Source: Microvirga sp. Mcv34 (GTDB lineage Bacteria; Pseudomonadota; Alphaproteobacteria; Rhizobiales; Beijerinckiaceae). From it: DNA of 64,000 nt. A program made the translations under genes and the position numbers. Below are positions 17,852 to 26,158 of this stretch, in pieces. The notes under the pieces were generated by a model. That model had not been told where the DNA came from, did no database searches, and saw nothing but the letters and a program-made list of their open reading frames with translations. How positions within the stretch are numbered: the stretch's first letter is position 1; every line of letters begins with the position of its first letter. The stretch is from the NCBI RefSeq assembly GCF_024519725.1, contig NZ_JALJRK010000017.1, positions 32,094 to 96,093 of the forward strand, read 5' to 3'.

Positions 17852-18379
17852 TCAGGCGCCTTCGACGCGAAGGTTGTTCTGCACATGGGTAATGCCGGAG
17901 GCCAGCTCCGCCAGGTCTTCCGCCCGGCGCTTGAGGCCGCGGCTCGACACGGTTCCGGCGAGCGTGACCTCGCCGTCCTTCACCATCACCTCGACGTTCG
18001 ACGCGTCGATGAACGGGTCTTGCGTCAGGCGCTCGCAGACGTCCTCGTGGATGCGCTCGTCCGAGCGCCGGTAGCCCTTGGGCCCGCGTCCGCGATGGCC
18101 GCCGTCGGAGCGAAGTTCGGGATCGTTCGGGTCGCGCGAACCGAAGGCGCCCAGGCCCGAGCGGCCACGGCTGTAGCCCGGATCGAAGCCCTCGTCGTCC
18201 GGAGGTCCGCCGCGTCCGTCGTCGATCACGCCGCCGGCGAAGTCGTCGGCATCGCCACCATAGCCGCCCGGATATTCCCGGCCCTCTCCGCGAAAGCCGA
18301 CGGCGCCCCGCGAAGGCATGTCACCATAGCCGTTGTCGTCGTTGAAAGGGTTCCGATTCCTGCGGCGGACATCTACCAT
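17852..18379 (-). CDS. BON-domain protein with Gly/Arg/Asp-rich N-terminus
   Basis: This 175-residue protein has no signal peptide. Residues 1-100 are a disordered Gly/Arg/Asp-rich segment (for example GYGDMPSRGAVGF and DPGYSRGRSG). Residues about 105-172 form one BON domain, with DERIHEDVCERLTQDPFIDASN, VEVMVKDGEVTLAGTV and GITHVQNNL. BON domains bind membranes or ligands and occur in osmotic-stress proteins such as OsmY, which is exported; this one looks cytoplasmic. GAGGAGC upstream supports ATG 18379. It diverges from the HNH gene. Confidence 0.8.
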   Translation of the reverse strand: MVDVRRRNRNPFNDDNGYGDMPSRGAVGFRGEGREYPGGYGGDADDFAGGVIDDGRGGPPDDEGFDPGYSRGRSGLGAFGSRDPNDPELRSDGGHRGRGPKGYRRSDERIHEDVCERLTQDPFIDASNVEVMVKDGEVTLAGTVSSRGLKRRAEDLAELASGITHVQNNLRVEGA

Positions 18380-18458
18380 CGTTCTGCTCCTCGTGGTTTG
18401 CAGGAGCAACCACCCGGCTTCCCTCCGGTTCCAGGACAAGAACGCAGATCCCATCCGC

Positions 18459-18740
18459 ATGAAAGCAGCCAGGCGCATCGCATTTTTCAACGACATCTTC
18501 GCCCGCGACCAGGGATTCTGCGTCTATTGCGGCATCCCTGCGCGGCGGCCGGGCCCCGGCGTCAAGCGCGCTCCCGATCTCGCGACCCTCGATCACGTGA
18601 CGCCGAAATCGGCCGGCGGCCCCCTCGACCGCGACAACATCGTCTTGGCTTGCGCGGCCTGCAACAACGAGCGCGGCACCATGGATGCTGACGTGTTCAG
18701 GAGCCTGAAGGCGCGCCGGGCGAGTCCGCCGGATCTTTAG
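18459..18740 (+). CDS. HNH endonuclease domain protein
   Basis: This 93-residue protein is a minimal HNH nuclease: zinc-binding CVYCG (about residue 22), catalytic LDHVTPKSAGG (about 47-57), DNIVLACAACNNERG (about 61-75). The zinc cysteines and the H-N-H pattern are all present, so metal-dependent DNA cleavage is plausible. Small stand-alone HNH proteins of this type are frequent in rhizobia with no proven role; no methylase or restriction partner is nearby. The ribosome site at ATG 18459 is weak. Confidence 0.8.
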   Translation: MKAARRIAFFNDIFARDQGFCVYCGIPARRPGPGVKRAPDLATLDHVTPKSAGGPLDRDNIVLACAACNNERGTMDADVFRSLKARRASPPDL

Positions 18741-18814
18741 CCCTGCGGCTGTGGAACAGCGCCGTCCTGCCCGACGTTCGACAGCGAGCAACGTCACGGC
18801 GAAAGGACAGGACG

Positions 18815-18994
18815 ATGAACATCGAGGAGCAGGTGCGCGAGGCCATCGTCGCCGAGCTGAAGCGCCAGTCGGAGGCGGGCGAGCAGGGTCTTCGCTTCAC
18901 GTCGGGCGAGGCCGAGATGATCACCATCGAAGGCCGCGTCAACCTCGATGAGCTGACGATGGCCGTGGTGGGGTCACTGGCTGGCGGCCCCTGA
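18815..18994 (+). CDS. Small conserved hypothetical protein
   Basis: This 59-residue acidic protein starts with MNIEEQVREAIVAELKRQSE and ends ELTMAVVGSLAGGP. GAAAGGACAGG precedes the ATG. The N-terminal half is an amphipathic helix and the rest contains ITIEGRVNLDEL, which reads like a short beta-hairpin. It has no membrane segment. It lies 74 bases after the HNH gene and five bases before the end of the convergent patatin gene. No function is recognised. Confidence 0.6.
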   Translation: MNIEEQVREAIVAELKRQSEAGEQGLRFTSGEAEMITIEGRVNLDELTMAVVGSLAGGP

Positions 18995-18998
18995 GCCT

Positions 18999-20102
18999 TC
19001 AGGCACTCGCCGCCATGGCTCCGAGCTGGGCCGACACCGCCTCCTGTTGCGGACCGAGGGCGAGGTAGCGCAGGCGCCGATGCTCCTTCGGCGCATCGCC
19101 CAGGAGCGACAGGCTCTTCTCCATGTCGCGCGTTCCCGCCGCCCAGCGATCCCGGATCGAAGAGGGCGAATAGTCGAAGGCCTTGCCGGCGCGCTCGTCG
19201 CTTCCCGCGTAATAGGCCATGTGCAGCAGCGTGGCCCTAGGTCCGTCCGGCTCCCATCGGTCGCGCAACGCATATTCCCGCTCGAGCGCCTTCAAAGTCC
19301 GCCGCGTGGCGCTGGCGAAGATGAGGTCGTTCGCCCGCTCCGCCGTGGAATCGAGCGATGCCGGTCGGGAGGCATGCAGGTTGAACAGCTCGACCGCGAT
19401 ACAGGTGAAATCCCGCTCCATCGGTTCGGCGAACGGCACGTCGAGGGGCAGGTTGTTGGTATAGCCCGGGTCGCACAGCAGCCGGCCGCCGATCTCGACC
19501 GGCGGGAAGACCGGCGTGATCGCCGCGCTCGCCAGGACGTGCTCGGGGGTGAGCGTGTCGCGGGTGGTGTCGAACAGCACCTCGTCGCCGGTTTCCAGAT
19601 CGACGCAACCGATCGTGAGCCTGATATCGCCCCGGTTCAGCCGGTCGAAATCGACGAGCCGCTCCAGCGTTCGGCGCAAAGGCGCATGATCGTAAAGCGC
19701 CACGTCGTCCGGCATCCAGGGCAGCATGGACAGCATCCCGGGATAACGATGGCCGAAAAGCCCCGGCCGCCCGAACAGAAGCGCCGTGAGCGTGTGAAGC
19801 TCGTTGTAGGCGTGCCGGATCCGCGTGCCCCGTCCCATCTGGCCGGGCGAGCGAATCATCGCCTCGTCCCAGAAGGCCTTGAGCCGGTCCAGGCGATCCT
19901 CGGGGGCATTCCCGGCGATGATCGCACCCGTGACCGCCCCGATGGATACGCCGACGATCCATTGCGGCTCGATGGCCCGTACCAGAAGCGCCGCGTAGGC
20001 GCCGGCCAGATAGGAGCCGAGCGCGTTGCCGCCGCCGAGCACCAGGACGAGCGGCTGCTCCGCGCCCAACTTCTCCCGACCGGACTGCGACGAAGGGTTC
20101 AT
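18999..20102 (-). CDS. Patatin-like phospholipase
   Basis: This 367-residue protein has the patatin signature: the oxyanion loop GGGNALGSYLAGA (about residues 22-34), the nucleophile elbow GVSIGAVTGA with catalytic Ser (about residue 53), and the partner Asp in CDPGYTNN (about residue 200). The C-terminal part, with ATRRTLKALEREYALRDRW, fits the DUF3734 extension found after patatin domains in many rhizobial proteins. It is predicted to be a cytoplasmic acyl hydrolase acting on lipids. ATG 20102 is used since the upstream frame overlaps the divergent promoter region and gene. Confidence 0.85.
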   Translation of the reverse strand: MNPSSQSGREKLGAEQPLVLVLGGGNALGSYLAGAYAALLVRAIEPQWIVGVSIGAVTGAIIAGNAPEDRLDRLKAFWDEAMIRSPGQMGRGTRIRHAYNELHTLTALLFGRPGLFGHRYPGMLSMLPWMPDDVALYDHAPLRRTLERLVDFDRLNRGDIRLTIGCVDLETGDEVLFDTTRDTLTPEHVLASAAITPVFPPVEIGGRLLCDPGYTNNLPLDVPFAEPMERDFTCIAVELFNLHASRPASLDSTAERANDLIFASATRRTLKALEREYALRDRWEPDGPRATLLHMAYYAGSDERAGKAFDYSPSSIRDRWAAGTRDMEKSLSLLGDAPKEHRRLRYLALGPQQEAVSAQLGAMAASA

Positions 20103-20237
20103 CGGAAATACCTTGGCAAATGGGCATGCGTCGCCAGGTTTGAACGAACGCTCCCATGCGGGCATAGGAGACGGCAGGAAACGCTCGCCTCCGGTGAGGG
20201 TTCCGGGCATGGGCAGCGCCAATGCAAGGAGACGATC

Positions 20238-20969
20238 GTGGCAAAGCAGGACATTTCCATCCGGACTGAAGACGGAACCGCCAAGGCGGGCTTGTTCCGC
20301 CCGAGCCATCGATCCGCCGCGGGCGTCATCCTCTACATGGATGCGTTCGGGCCGAGGCCTGCCCTCGATGCGATGGCCGAGCGCCTCGCCGGCGAGGGCT
20401 ACCTGGTTCTCGTGCCCGATCTCTTCTATCGCTTCGGCGATTACGGCCCGCTCGATGCCAAGACGGCTTTTTCCGAGGAGCCGACCCGCAGCGCGCTGAG
20501 AGCCATGATCGAAGGCACGAGCCAGGACATGACCCGGCGGGACACGGCCGCATTCATCGCCGCCCTGACGGAGGCCGGCGCCACGGGTCCGATCGCCACG
20601 GTCGGCTACTGCATGGGTGGCGGGCGCGCGATCCATGCGGCCGCGGCCTATCCGGACCGCGTCGCGGCTGCCGCGAGCTTCCATGGCGGGCGCCTCGCAA
20701 GCGATGCTCCCGACAGCCCGCATCGTCACGTGTCGACGATTAAGGGCCGCGTTTATGTGGGCAGTGCCGGCGTCGACGGCAGCTTTCCGCCTGAACAATC
20801 GGCCCTTCTGGCGGAGGCGTTGCGGCGGGCCGAGATCGATCACATCATCGAGAACTATATCGGCATGGCCCATGGCTGGACCGTGTCCGATCACGGCGTC
20901 TATGACGAGCAGGGCGCCGAACGGCACTGGAAGCGCCTGCTCACCTTCTTCGACGAGACATTGCGCTAG
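20238..20969 (+). CDS. Dienelactone hydrolase family protein
   Basis: This 243-residue alpha/beta hydrolase begins at GTG 20238 after a strong AAGGAGA. The catalytic Cys lies in GYCMGGGRA (about residue 120), with candidate Asp in GVDGSFPP and His in MAHGWTVSD. Dienelactone hydrolases open the lactone ring formed in chlorocatechol breakdown; many relatives act on other esters. It is divergent from the patatin gene with a 135-base shared promoter space, suggesting joint control. No other aromatic degradation gene adjoins it. Confidence 0.85.
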   Translation: MAKQDISIRTEDGTAKAGLFRPSHRSAAGVILYMDAFGPRPALDAMAERLAGEGYLVLVPDLFYRFGDYGPLDAKTAFSEEPTRSALRAMIEGTSQDMTRRDTAAFIAALTEAGATGPIATVGYCMGGGRAIHAAAAYPDRVAAAASFHGGRLASDAPDSPHRHVSTIKGRVYVGSAGVDGSFPPEQSALLAEALRRAEIDHIIENYIGMAHGWTVSDHGVYDEQGAERHWKRLLTFFDETLR

Positions 20970-21064
20970 AGCTGATTCCACGCTGTGGAAGCAGCTCACT
21001 TCTTTGCGAGGCCGCATTTTGAACGGCGAACCGGATCCACTTTGCCGAAAAATGCTCTGAGCCC

Positions 21065-21766
21065 TCACACAGGCTTCGGCGCCTTCGACGGCAGTGGGAA
21101 CAGGCTCATGAAGCGAAGGGCGAGGGCGCGGTCGCCCTCGACCTGAAGCACGCCCGCCTGTTCCAGCCCGTCGACGGGCTGGCCGCCATAGATCGCGCCG
21201 GCGAGCACCGGCGGCATCCCGGTCAGGATTACGTCCGCCCGATCGAGCGGCGCGCGGGCAACATCGATCCGTTCGTCCGCGACATGCGCGACGAAGGTGT
21301 CCTCGCCGATGCGGAAGCCGATCCGCGCATCCAGGCCCGCCGCGCGCTTCGCATCGAACATCGTCCTCATGGACAGCACCAGGGATGCGGTGCTGAACGG
21401 CAGGGTCGGATCGTGCGAAGGCGAGCGGGCGGCCCAGCGGCCCATCGCCTGGAAGATCGGCTCGCTTTCATAGCCCCATTCCGTCAGCTCGTAGACCTGC
21501 GCTGCGGCGGGCGGCGGCAGCTTGCGCCGCACGAGAATGCCCGCGGCCTCCAGGCCTTCGAGACGCTGCGTCAGGACGTTGGCGCTGATCCCGGGCAGGC
21601 TCTCGCGCAGGTCGCTGAAGCGCTTCGGGCCCAGCATGAGCTCGCGCATCACCAGAAGGGCCCAGCGTTCGCCGACGAGGTCGAGCGCGTGGGCGGTCGC
21701 GCAGGCATCCTCGTAATGGCGCCTGGAGCGGCCTTCCAAATTATCAGTTATTTTTTCTAACTTCAT
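21065..21766 (-). CDS. HxlR-family winged-helix transcription regulator with C-terminal SCP2-like domain
   Basis: This 233-residue protein has an HxlR-type DNA-binding domain at about residues 15-110: ALDLVGERWALLVMRELMLGPKRFSDL, ISANVLTQRLEGLEAAGIL and YELTEWG. The C-terminal 110 residues resemble an SCP2 sterol-carrier-like ligand domain (DVILTGMPPVLAGAIYGG). It is divergent from the VOC and SRPBCC genes, with short inverted repeats of AGTTA/TAACT type at its start, so local autoregulation and control of those genes is likely. The inducer is unknown. Confidence 0.85.
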   Translation of the reverse strand: MKLEKITDNLEGRSRRHYEDACATAHALDLVGERWALLVMRELMLGPKRFSDLRESLPGISANVLTQRLEGLEAAGILVRRKLPPPAAAQVYELTEWGYESEPIFQAMGRWAARSPSHDPTLPFSTASLVLSMRTMFDAKRAAGLDARIGFRIGEDTFVAHVADERIDVARAPLDRADVILTGMPPVLAGAIYGGQPVDGLEQAGVLQVEGDRALALRFMSLFPLPSKAPKPV

Positions 21767-21784
21767 AGTTGCTATTTATAACTA
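21746..21784. promoter_or_regulatory. Candidate HxlR operator repeats
   Basis: AGTTA (21746-21750) pairs with TAACT (21758-21762) and TAGTT (21766-21770) with AACTA (21780-21784). These related half-sites lie in an AT-rich pocket covering the HxlR start codon and the gap to the divergent VOC gene. Operator function is inferred from position and symmetry. Confidence 0.45.
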
Positions 21785-21829
21785 AGCGTGGAATCCATGT
21801 CAAACCACAAGCCGAGAGGGAACGACTCC

Positions 21830-22261
21830 ATGCCCAAGCTGATCTTCGTGAACCTGCCCGTCAGCGACCTGTCCCGATCCATCGCCTTCTATGAGGCGCT
21901 GGGTGCGGTGAAGAACGAACAATTCACCGACCACACCGCCGCCTGCATGGTCTTCTCTGAGACGATCCATGCGATGCTGCTGACGCACGATAAGTTCCGC
22001 CAGTTCACGCCCAAAAAGATCGCCGATGCAAAGGACAGCAGCGAGGTGCTGATCTGCCTGTCGGCCGACAGCCGTGACGAGGTCGACACCACCCTTGCCA
22101 ACGCGGCGGCGGCCGGCGGCACGATCGATCCCGGCCCGAAGCAGGATTACGGCTTCATGTATGGCCGCAGCTTCGAGGATCCCGACGGTCACATCTGGGA
22201 AGTGATGTGGATGGATCTCGCGGCCGCCAAGGACGCCATGAGCGCGCCGGTCATGGCCTGA
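21830..22261 (+). CDS. VOC-family (glyoxalase-like) protein
   Basis: This 143-residue single-module VOC protein begins MPKLIFVNLPVSDLSRSIAFYEALG and ends with FEDPDGHIWEVMWMD, where the final Glu is the usual metal ligand. The form resembles lactoylglutathione-lyase-like and antibiotic-binding relatives; the substrate is unknown. GAGAGGGA upstream fixes ATG 21830 over the GTG at 21788 and ATG at 21797. It is followed by the SRPBCC gene after 30 bases and faces the HxlR regulator. Confidence 0.83.
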   Translation: MPKLIFVNLPVSDLSRSIAFYEALGAVKNEQFTDHTAACMVFSETIHAMLLTHDKFRQFTPKKIADAKDSSEVLICLSADSRDEVDTTLANAAAAGGTIDPGPKQDYGFMYGRSFEDPDGHIWEVMWMDLAAAKDAMSAPVMA

Positions 22262-22291
22262 GCCCAAAATTCAAGAGGGGGAGAGAAGACG

Positions 22292-22771
22292 ATGACCGAC
22301 CAGAACGGCGCCGCGCATGAACTCTCGATCACGCGGCTGATCGCGGCCTCGCCCGAGGCCGTCTACACGATCTGGACCGAACGCGCCGGCGAATGGTGGG
22401 CGCCACGCCCCTATACGACGCCGGTCATCGATTGGGACCTTCGTCCCGGCGGGCGGGCCTATACGATGATGCGCTCGCCCGACGGCACCGACATGCCTCA
22501 TGAAGGCGTCTTTCTGGAGGTCGTGCCCCATCGCAGGATCGTCGTGACCGATGCCTTCCGGCCGGGCTGGATCCCGCAGAATGCCTTCATGGTGGCCGTC
22601 TTCACCTTCGAGCCGGAAGGCTCCGGCACCCGCTACACCGCCTGCGTGCGGCATTGGAGCGAAGAGGCCATGAAGCAGCACGAGCAGATGGGCTTCCATC
22701 AGGGTTGGGGCATCGTGGCGGGCCAGCTGGCCGAGCTGGCGGAAGGCCGGTCCGAGGCTTCCGCGGCCTGA
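22292..22771 (+). CDS. SRPBCC/AHSA1-domain protein
   Basis: This 159-residue protein has the AHSA1 pattern: LSITRLIAASPEAVYTIWTE at the start, then GEWWAPRP, DWDLRPGGRAYTMMRSPDG, and a C-terminal helix FHQGWGIVAGQLAELAE. The fold makes a deep hydrophobic ligand pocket; many members are uncharacterised stress or detoxification proteins. A GAGGGGGAGAG site precedes it. It forms a two-gene unit with the VOC gene. Confidence 0.83.
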   Translation: MTDQNGAAHELSITRLIAASPEAVYTIWTERAGEWWAPRPYTTPVIDWDLRPGGRAYTMMRSPDGTDMPHEGVFLEVVPHRRIVVTDAFRPGWIPQNAFMVAVFTFEPEGSGTRYTACVRHWSEEAMKQHEQMGFHQGWGIVAGQLAELAEGRSEASAA

Positions 22772-22896
22772 TCCACCGGAGGAGGGACGGACTGTCCCGA
22801 CCTCCCTTCCGGGCCGTCGCGCTCCCGATGCTCTTCCGCATAGGATTGTAAAAGTCACCCCGGCCATGCAAGCTCCGGCAGCAGCAGGGGAGAGCG

Positions 22897-23361
22897 ATGG
22901 TCGTCTATATCTTGGCGCTCCTGATCGGAGTGATTGCTGGCTTGCGTGCGATGATGGCCCCGGCTGCGATCAGCTGGGCGACCTTTCTAGGCCTCATCCA
23001 TCTCGAAGGAACCTGGCTCGCCTTCCTGGGCTATCGTTTCACGCCGTGGATCCTAACGGTTCTCGCCATCGGCGAACTGATCGGCGATCAGCTTCCCACC
23101 ACGCCCAGCCGCAAGACGCCGCTTCCCTTCGCGGCTCGGATCATCATCGGCGGGTTGTGCGGCGGCGCGATCGCCGCGCAGGGCGGTTCCTTCCTCGGCG
23201 GTTTCGTCGCCGGAGCCGTGGGCGGGATCATCGGAACCCTTGGAGGAGCGGAGGGGAGGGCGCGCCTCGCCGCCGCCTTCAGCAAGGATCGTCCCGCCGC
23301 CCTGATCGAGGATGCGATTGCGATCCTCGGAGCGGCCTTGATCGTGGGAGCGGTGCCATGA
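22897..23361 (+). CDS. DUF4126-like small membrane protein
   Basis: This 154-residue protein has four hydrophobic segments, the first being YILALLIGVIAGLRAMMAPA, then WLAFLGYRFTPWILTVLAIGE and two Gly-rich helices. It resembles DUF4126 proteins, whose role is unknown. Its stop overlaps the next start as ATGA (23358-23361), so it is translationally coupled to the flavin oxidoreductase, a pairing that could matter for function. Confidence 0.75.
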   Translation: MVVYILALLIGVIAGLRAMMAPAAISWATFLGLIHLEGTWLAFLGYRFTPWILTVLAIGELIGDQLPTTPSRKTPLPFAARIIIGGLCGGAIAAQGGSFLGGFVAGAVGGIIGTLGGAEGRARLAAAFSKDRPAALIEDAIAILGAALIVGAVP

Positions 23362-24737
23362 CGAAGACTTTCGACGCCATCGTGATCGGAGCCGGGCAGG
23401 CAGGGCCGTCGCTCGCCGGGCGGTTGACGGCGGCGGGAATGAATGTCGCCATCATCGAGCGCAAGCTCTTCGGCGGAACCTGCGTCAATACCGGCTGCAT
23501 GCCGACCAAGACCCTGGTGGCGAGCGCCTACGCGGCGCATCTGGCGCGCCGGGGGGCGGATTTCGGCGTCTCCATTGCGAGCCCCGTCGCGGTCGACATG
23601 AAGCGGGTGAAGGCGCGGGCCCAGACAGTCTCGACCCATGCACGCACGAATGTCGAGACCTGGCTGCGCGGCATGGACCGTCTGACCGTCCTCGAAGGCC
23701 ATGCCCGCTTCGAGGGACCGGATGTGATTCGCGTCGGCGAGGAGCTGCTGACGGCGCCGCGGATCTTCCTCAATGTGGGCGGTCGCGCGAGCGTGCCCGA
23801 CATGCCGGGCGTCGACACGGTGTCCTATCTCACCAACACGTCGATCCTCCAGCTCGACACTCTTCCCCGTCATCTCGTCGTGGTCGGCGGCAGCTATATC
23901 GGGCTCGAATTCGCCCAGATGTATCGCCGCTTCGGCGCGCAGGTGACGGTGGTCGAGAAAGGGCCGCGCCTGATCGCCCGCGAGGACGAGGATGTGTCGG
24001 AAGCCATTCGCGACATCCTGACTGCCGAAGGGATCGCAGTTCGCACCGATGCCACCTGCATCGGGTTCAAGCCGCATGCGGACGGCGTGGCGGTCGATGT
24101 GGATTGCACCTCCGGCGATCCGTTCGTGGTCGGCTCGCATGTGCTGCTCGCCGTCGGACGCCGCCCCAACACGGACGATCTGGGCCTCGACAAGGCGGGA
24201 GTCGCGGTCGATGCACGGGGCATGATCCAGGTCGACGACACTCTTGCGACGAATGTCCCGGGAATCTGGGCCCTGGGCGATTGCAATGGACGCGGCGCCT
24301 TCACGCACACGGCCTACAACGATTACGAGATCGTGGCCGCCAATCTCCTCGACGGCGCATCGCGGCGCGTGAGTGACCGGCTTTTGGGCTACGCGCTCTA
24401 CATCGATCCGCCGCTCGGACGCGTCGGCATGACGGAAAAGGAGGCGCGCCAATCGGGCCGCAAGCTTCTCGTCTCCAAGCGTCCGATGACGCGGGTCGGA
24501 CGGGCCATCGAGAAGGATGAAACGAAGGGCTTCATGAAGATCGTCGCCGATGCCGAGACACGAAAGATCCTCGGGGCGGCCATTCTCGGGACCGGCGGCG
24601 ACGAGGCGATCCACGGCATCCTCGACATGATGAATGCCGGTGCGGATATCACCACCCTGCAATGGGCGGTGCCGATCCATCCGACCGTCTCGGAACTGAT
24701 TCCGACAATCCTCGGCGACCTGAAACCTGCGGTCTGA
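23358..24737 (+). CDS. Mercuric-reductase-like FAD-dependent disulfide oxidoreductase
   Basis: This 459-residue protein is a class I pyridine nucleotide-disulfide oxidoreductase. It has an N-terminal FAD site (VIGAGQAGPSLAGRL), the redox pair C-x4-C in GGTCVNTGCMPTK, a second dinucleotide site (VVVGGSYIGLEFAQ), a FAD loop (IWALGDCNGRG) and a C-terminal HPTVSELIPT that supplies the active His and Glu. It lacks the N-terminal metal-binding domain and the C-terminal vicinal cysteines of MerA, so mercury reduction is unlikely. The electron acceptor is unknown. Confidence 0.85.
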   Translation: MTKTFDAIVIGAGQAGPSLAGRLTAAGMNVAIIERKLFGGTCVNTGCMPTKTLVASAYAAHLARRGADFGVSIASPVAVDMKRVKARAQTVSTHARTNVETWLRGMDRLTVLEGHARFEGPDVIRVGEELLTAPRIFLNVGGRASVPDMPGVDTVSYLTNTSILQLDTLPRHLVVVGGSYIGLEFAQMYRRFGAQVTVVEKGPRLIAREDEDVSEAIRDILTAEGIAVRTDATCIGFKPHADGVAVDVDCTSGDPFVVGSHVLLAVGRRPNTDDLGLDKAGVAVDARGMIQVDDTLATNVPGIWALGDCNGRGAFTHTAYNDYEIVAANLLDGASRRVSDRLLGYALYIDPPLGRVGMTEKEARQSGRKLLVSKRPMTRVGRAIEKDETKGFMKIVADAETRKILGAAILGTGGDEAIHGILDMMNAGADITTLQWAVPIHPTVSELIPTILGDLKPAV

Positions 24738-24862
24738 GGCGAACCCGGAAACGTGCAATCCTGTCGGGCCGATCGTGTTACGGAATTGTAATTCTCCCGC
24801 AATGCAGCGAACAAACGGCCACGCCTACCGTGGTCTTCGGCTGCTCGCACGGAGAACCACCC

Positions 24863-25069
24863 ATGACGTCGAATCAGGAATCGAAACGGCAAGGGACGAC
24901 GGCTCTGTCGCCACTCGATCTGAAGCAGATCAGGGACGCCGTCAGGCAATTGCGTGCCGCGAGCCCGAGAAGCGTCCTGGCCGATCTGGTCGAGGAAAAG
25001 ATCCGGGCGCTCGAGAATGACGATCCCGCTTACGCCCTGGACGGGCTCGTCACGTTAACTCGGGTGTGA
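24863..25069 (+). CDS. Small hypothetical protein
   Basis: This 68-residue protein begins MTSNQESKRQGTTALSPLDL and continues as charged helices (LKQIRDAVRQLRAASPRSVLADLVEEKIRAL in part). A GGAGAA site lies eight bases before the ATG. It is soluble, with no known motif. It is the last intact gene before the transposase remnant, and a role cannot be assigned. Confidence 0.55.
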   Translation: MTSNQESKRQGTTALSPLDLKQIRDAVRQLRAASPRSVLADLVEEKIRALENDDPAYALDGLVTLTRV

Positions 25070-25094
25070 GAGCGAGCCTTGTAGATAGGCTGGC

Positions 25095-25391
25095 ATGACC
25101 AAGCCCGTCAGCTACAAACGTCATCGCTTTCCACCCGAGATCATTGCCCATGCGGGTTGGCTCTATTTCAGATTCCTTCTGAGCCTGCGACTGGTCGAGG
25201 AGGTGCTGCTCGAGCGCGGAATCCTCATCTCTTATGAGACCGTCCGCCGGTGGGCCCTGAAGTTCGGGCCAGACTACGCCCGCCGCCTCAAGCGTAAAAG
25301 GCCGAGCCGCCGTGATGTTTGGCACCTCGATGAGGTTGTGGTCACCATTGCTGGCCAGAGACACTGGCTCTGGCAGGCCGTCGATGAGGGC
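25095..25391 (+). pseudogene. IS6-family transposase fragment (N-terminal part only)
   Basis: About 99 codons match the start of IS6/IS26-type transposases: [20 protein letters not shown], then [21 protein letters not shown] and [18 protein letters not shown]. Only the first Asp of the DDE catalytic triad (in HLDE) is kept. The match stops near codon 99 and the frame runs directly into histidine-kinase sequence. No terminal inverted repeat was recognised. This is a deletion remnant and cannot transpose. Confidence 0.8.
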
Positions 25392-26113
25392 CAGATCACG
25401 ATCACCGTGTGGCTGGCCGAGACGATGCCCGCCGTCCGCAGACACGCGCCGGTCAAAGCTCCTTACGTGGCGATTTCGATCACCGACACGTGCTCAGGCA
25501 TCCCTGCGGAGCAGATCGACCGGATCTTCGAGCCGTTTTTCACCACCAAGGGCGTTGGCCACGGCACCGGCCTCGGCTTGTCCTAGGTATTTGGGTTCGT
25601 GAAGCAGTCCGGCGGACAGGTCATTGTTGACAGCGAGGTTGGCCAGGGCGCCACATTCACGCTGTACCTACCCCGGGTCATCGCCGCTCCCGGGGTGGCG
25701 GCTCCGGAGGAGGAGGCCACCGAAGTTGGGTCCGGGACCTGTGTGCTGGTGGTCGAGGACAACCGCGACGTCGGCACCTTCGTGACACAAACGCTGGGGG
25801 AGTTGGGCTATTCCACGAAGTGGGTCGAGAATGCGCAAGCAGCGCTCGACGAGCTGGCGAGGTCTCCAGGCGCCCATGATATCCTATTCTCGGATGTGGT
25901 GATGCCGGGCATGAACGGTGTCGAGTTGGCCCGCCACGTGCAACGGCTCTATCCCGATCTTCCGGTGGTGCTGACAAGCGGGTACAGCCATGTGCTTGCT
26001 GAGGGTGGCACAGGTTCGAGCTGTTGCAGAAGCCCTATTCCGTTGAGGCGCTGTCACGCTTGCTTCGCAAAGCTTCCCACAAGCTGCGCGAGCGTGCACA
26101 GGTTAAATCGTGA
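25392..26113 (+). pseudogene. Decayed hybrid histidine kinase C-terminus (HATPase + receiver)
   Basis: The sequence encodes the end of a hybrid kinase: ATPase motifs [39 protein letters not shown], then KQSGGQVIVDSEVGQGATF and a receiver domain (VLVVEDNRDVGTFV, phosphoacceptor Asp in DILFSDVVMPGMNG, Thr/Ser in VVLTSGYSH). Two lesions are visible. TAG at 25584-25586 sits where CAG (Gln) is expected between LGLS and VFGFVKQ. A frameshift near 26010-26020 moves the expected FELLQKPYSVEALSRLLRK into another frame ending at TGA 26113. The sensor and dimerisation parts are gone, replaced by the transposase fragment. Confidence 0.8.
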
Positions 26114-26158
26114 AGAACACGTGGCATTGTTGCTCTCGCTTTACGCCTGCCACGCAGC

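Noticed and set aside
18459..18740. Restriction-modification or phage-defence role for the HNH protein
   Set aside because: No methylase, helicase or other defence gene is next to it; the neighbours are BON, patatin and hydrolase genes.
23358..24737. Mercuric reductase (merA)
   Set aside because: The metal-binding N-terminal domain and C-terminal cysteine pair are absent and no mer genes adjoin it, so only a MerA-like fold is claimed.
25095..25586. A real fused transposase-kinase gene
   Set aside because: The catalytic core of the transposase and the sensor half of the kinase are missing, and a stop codon interrupts the conserved kinase sequence.
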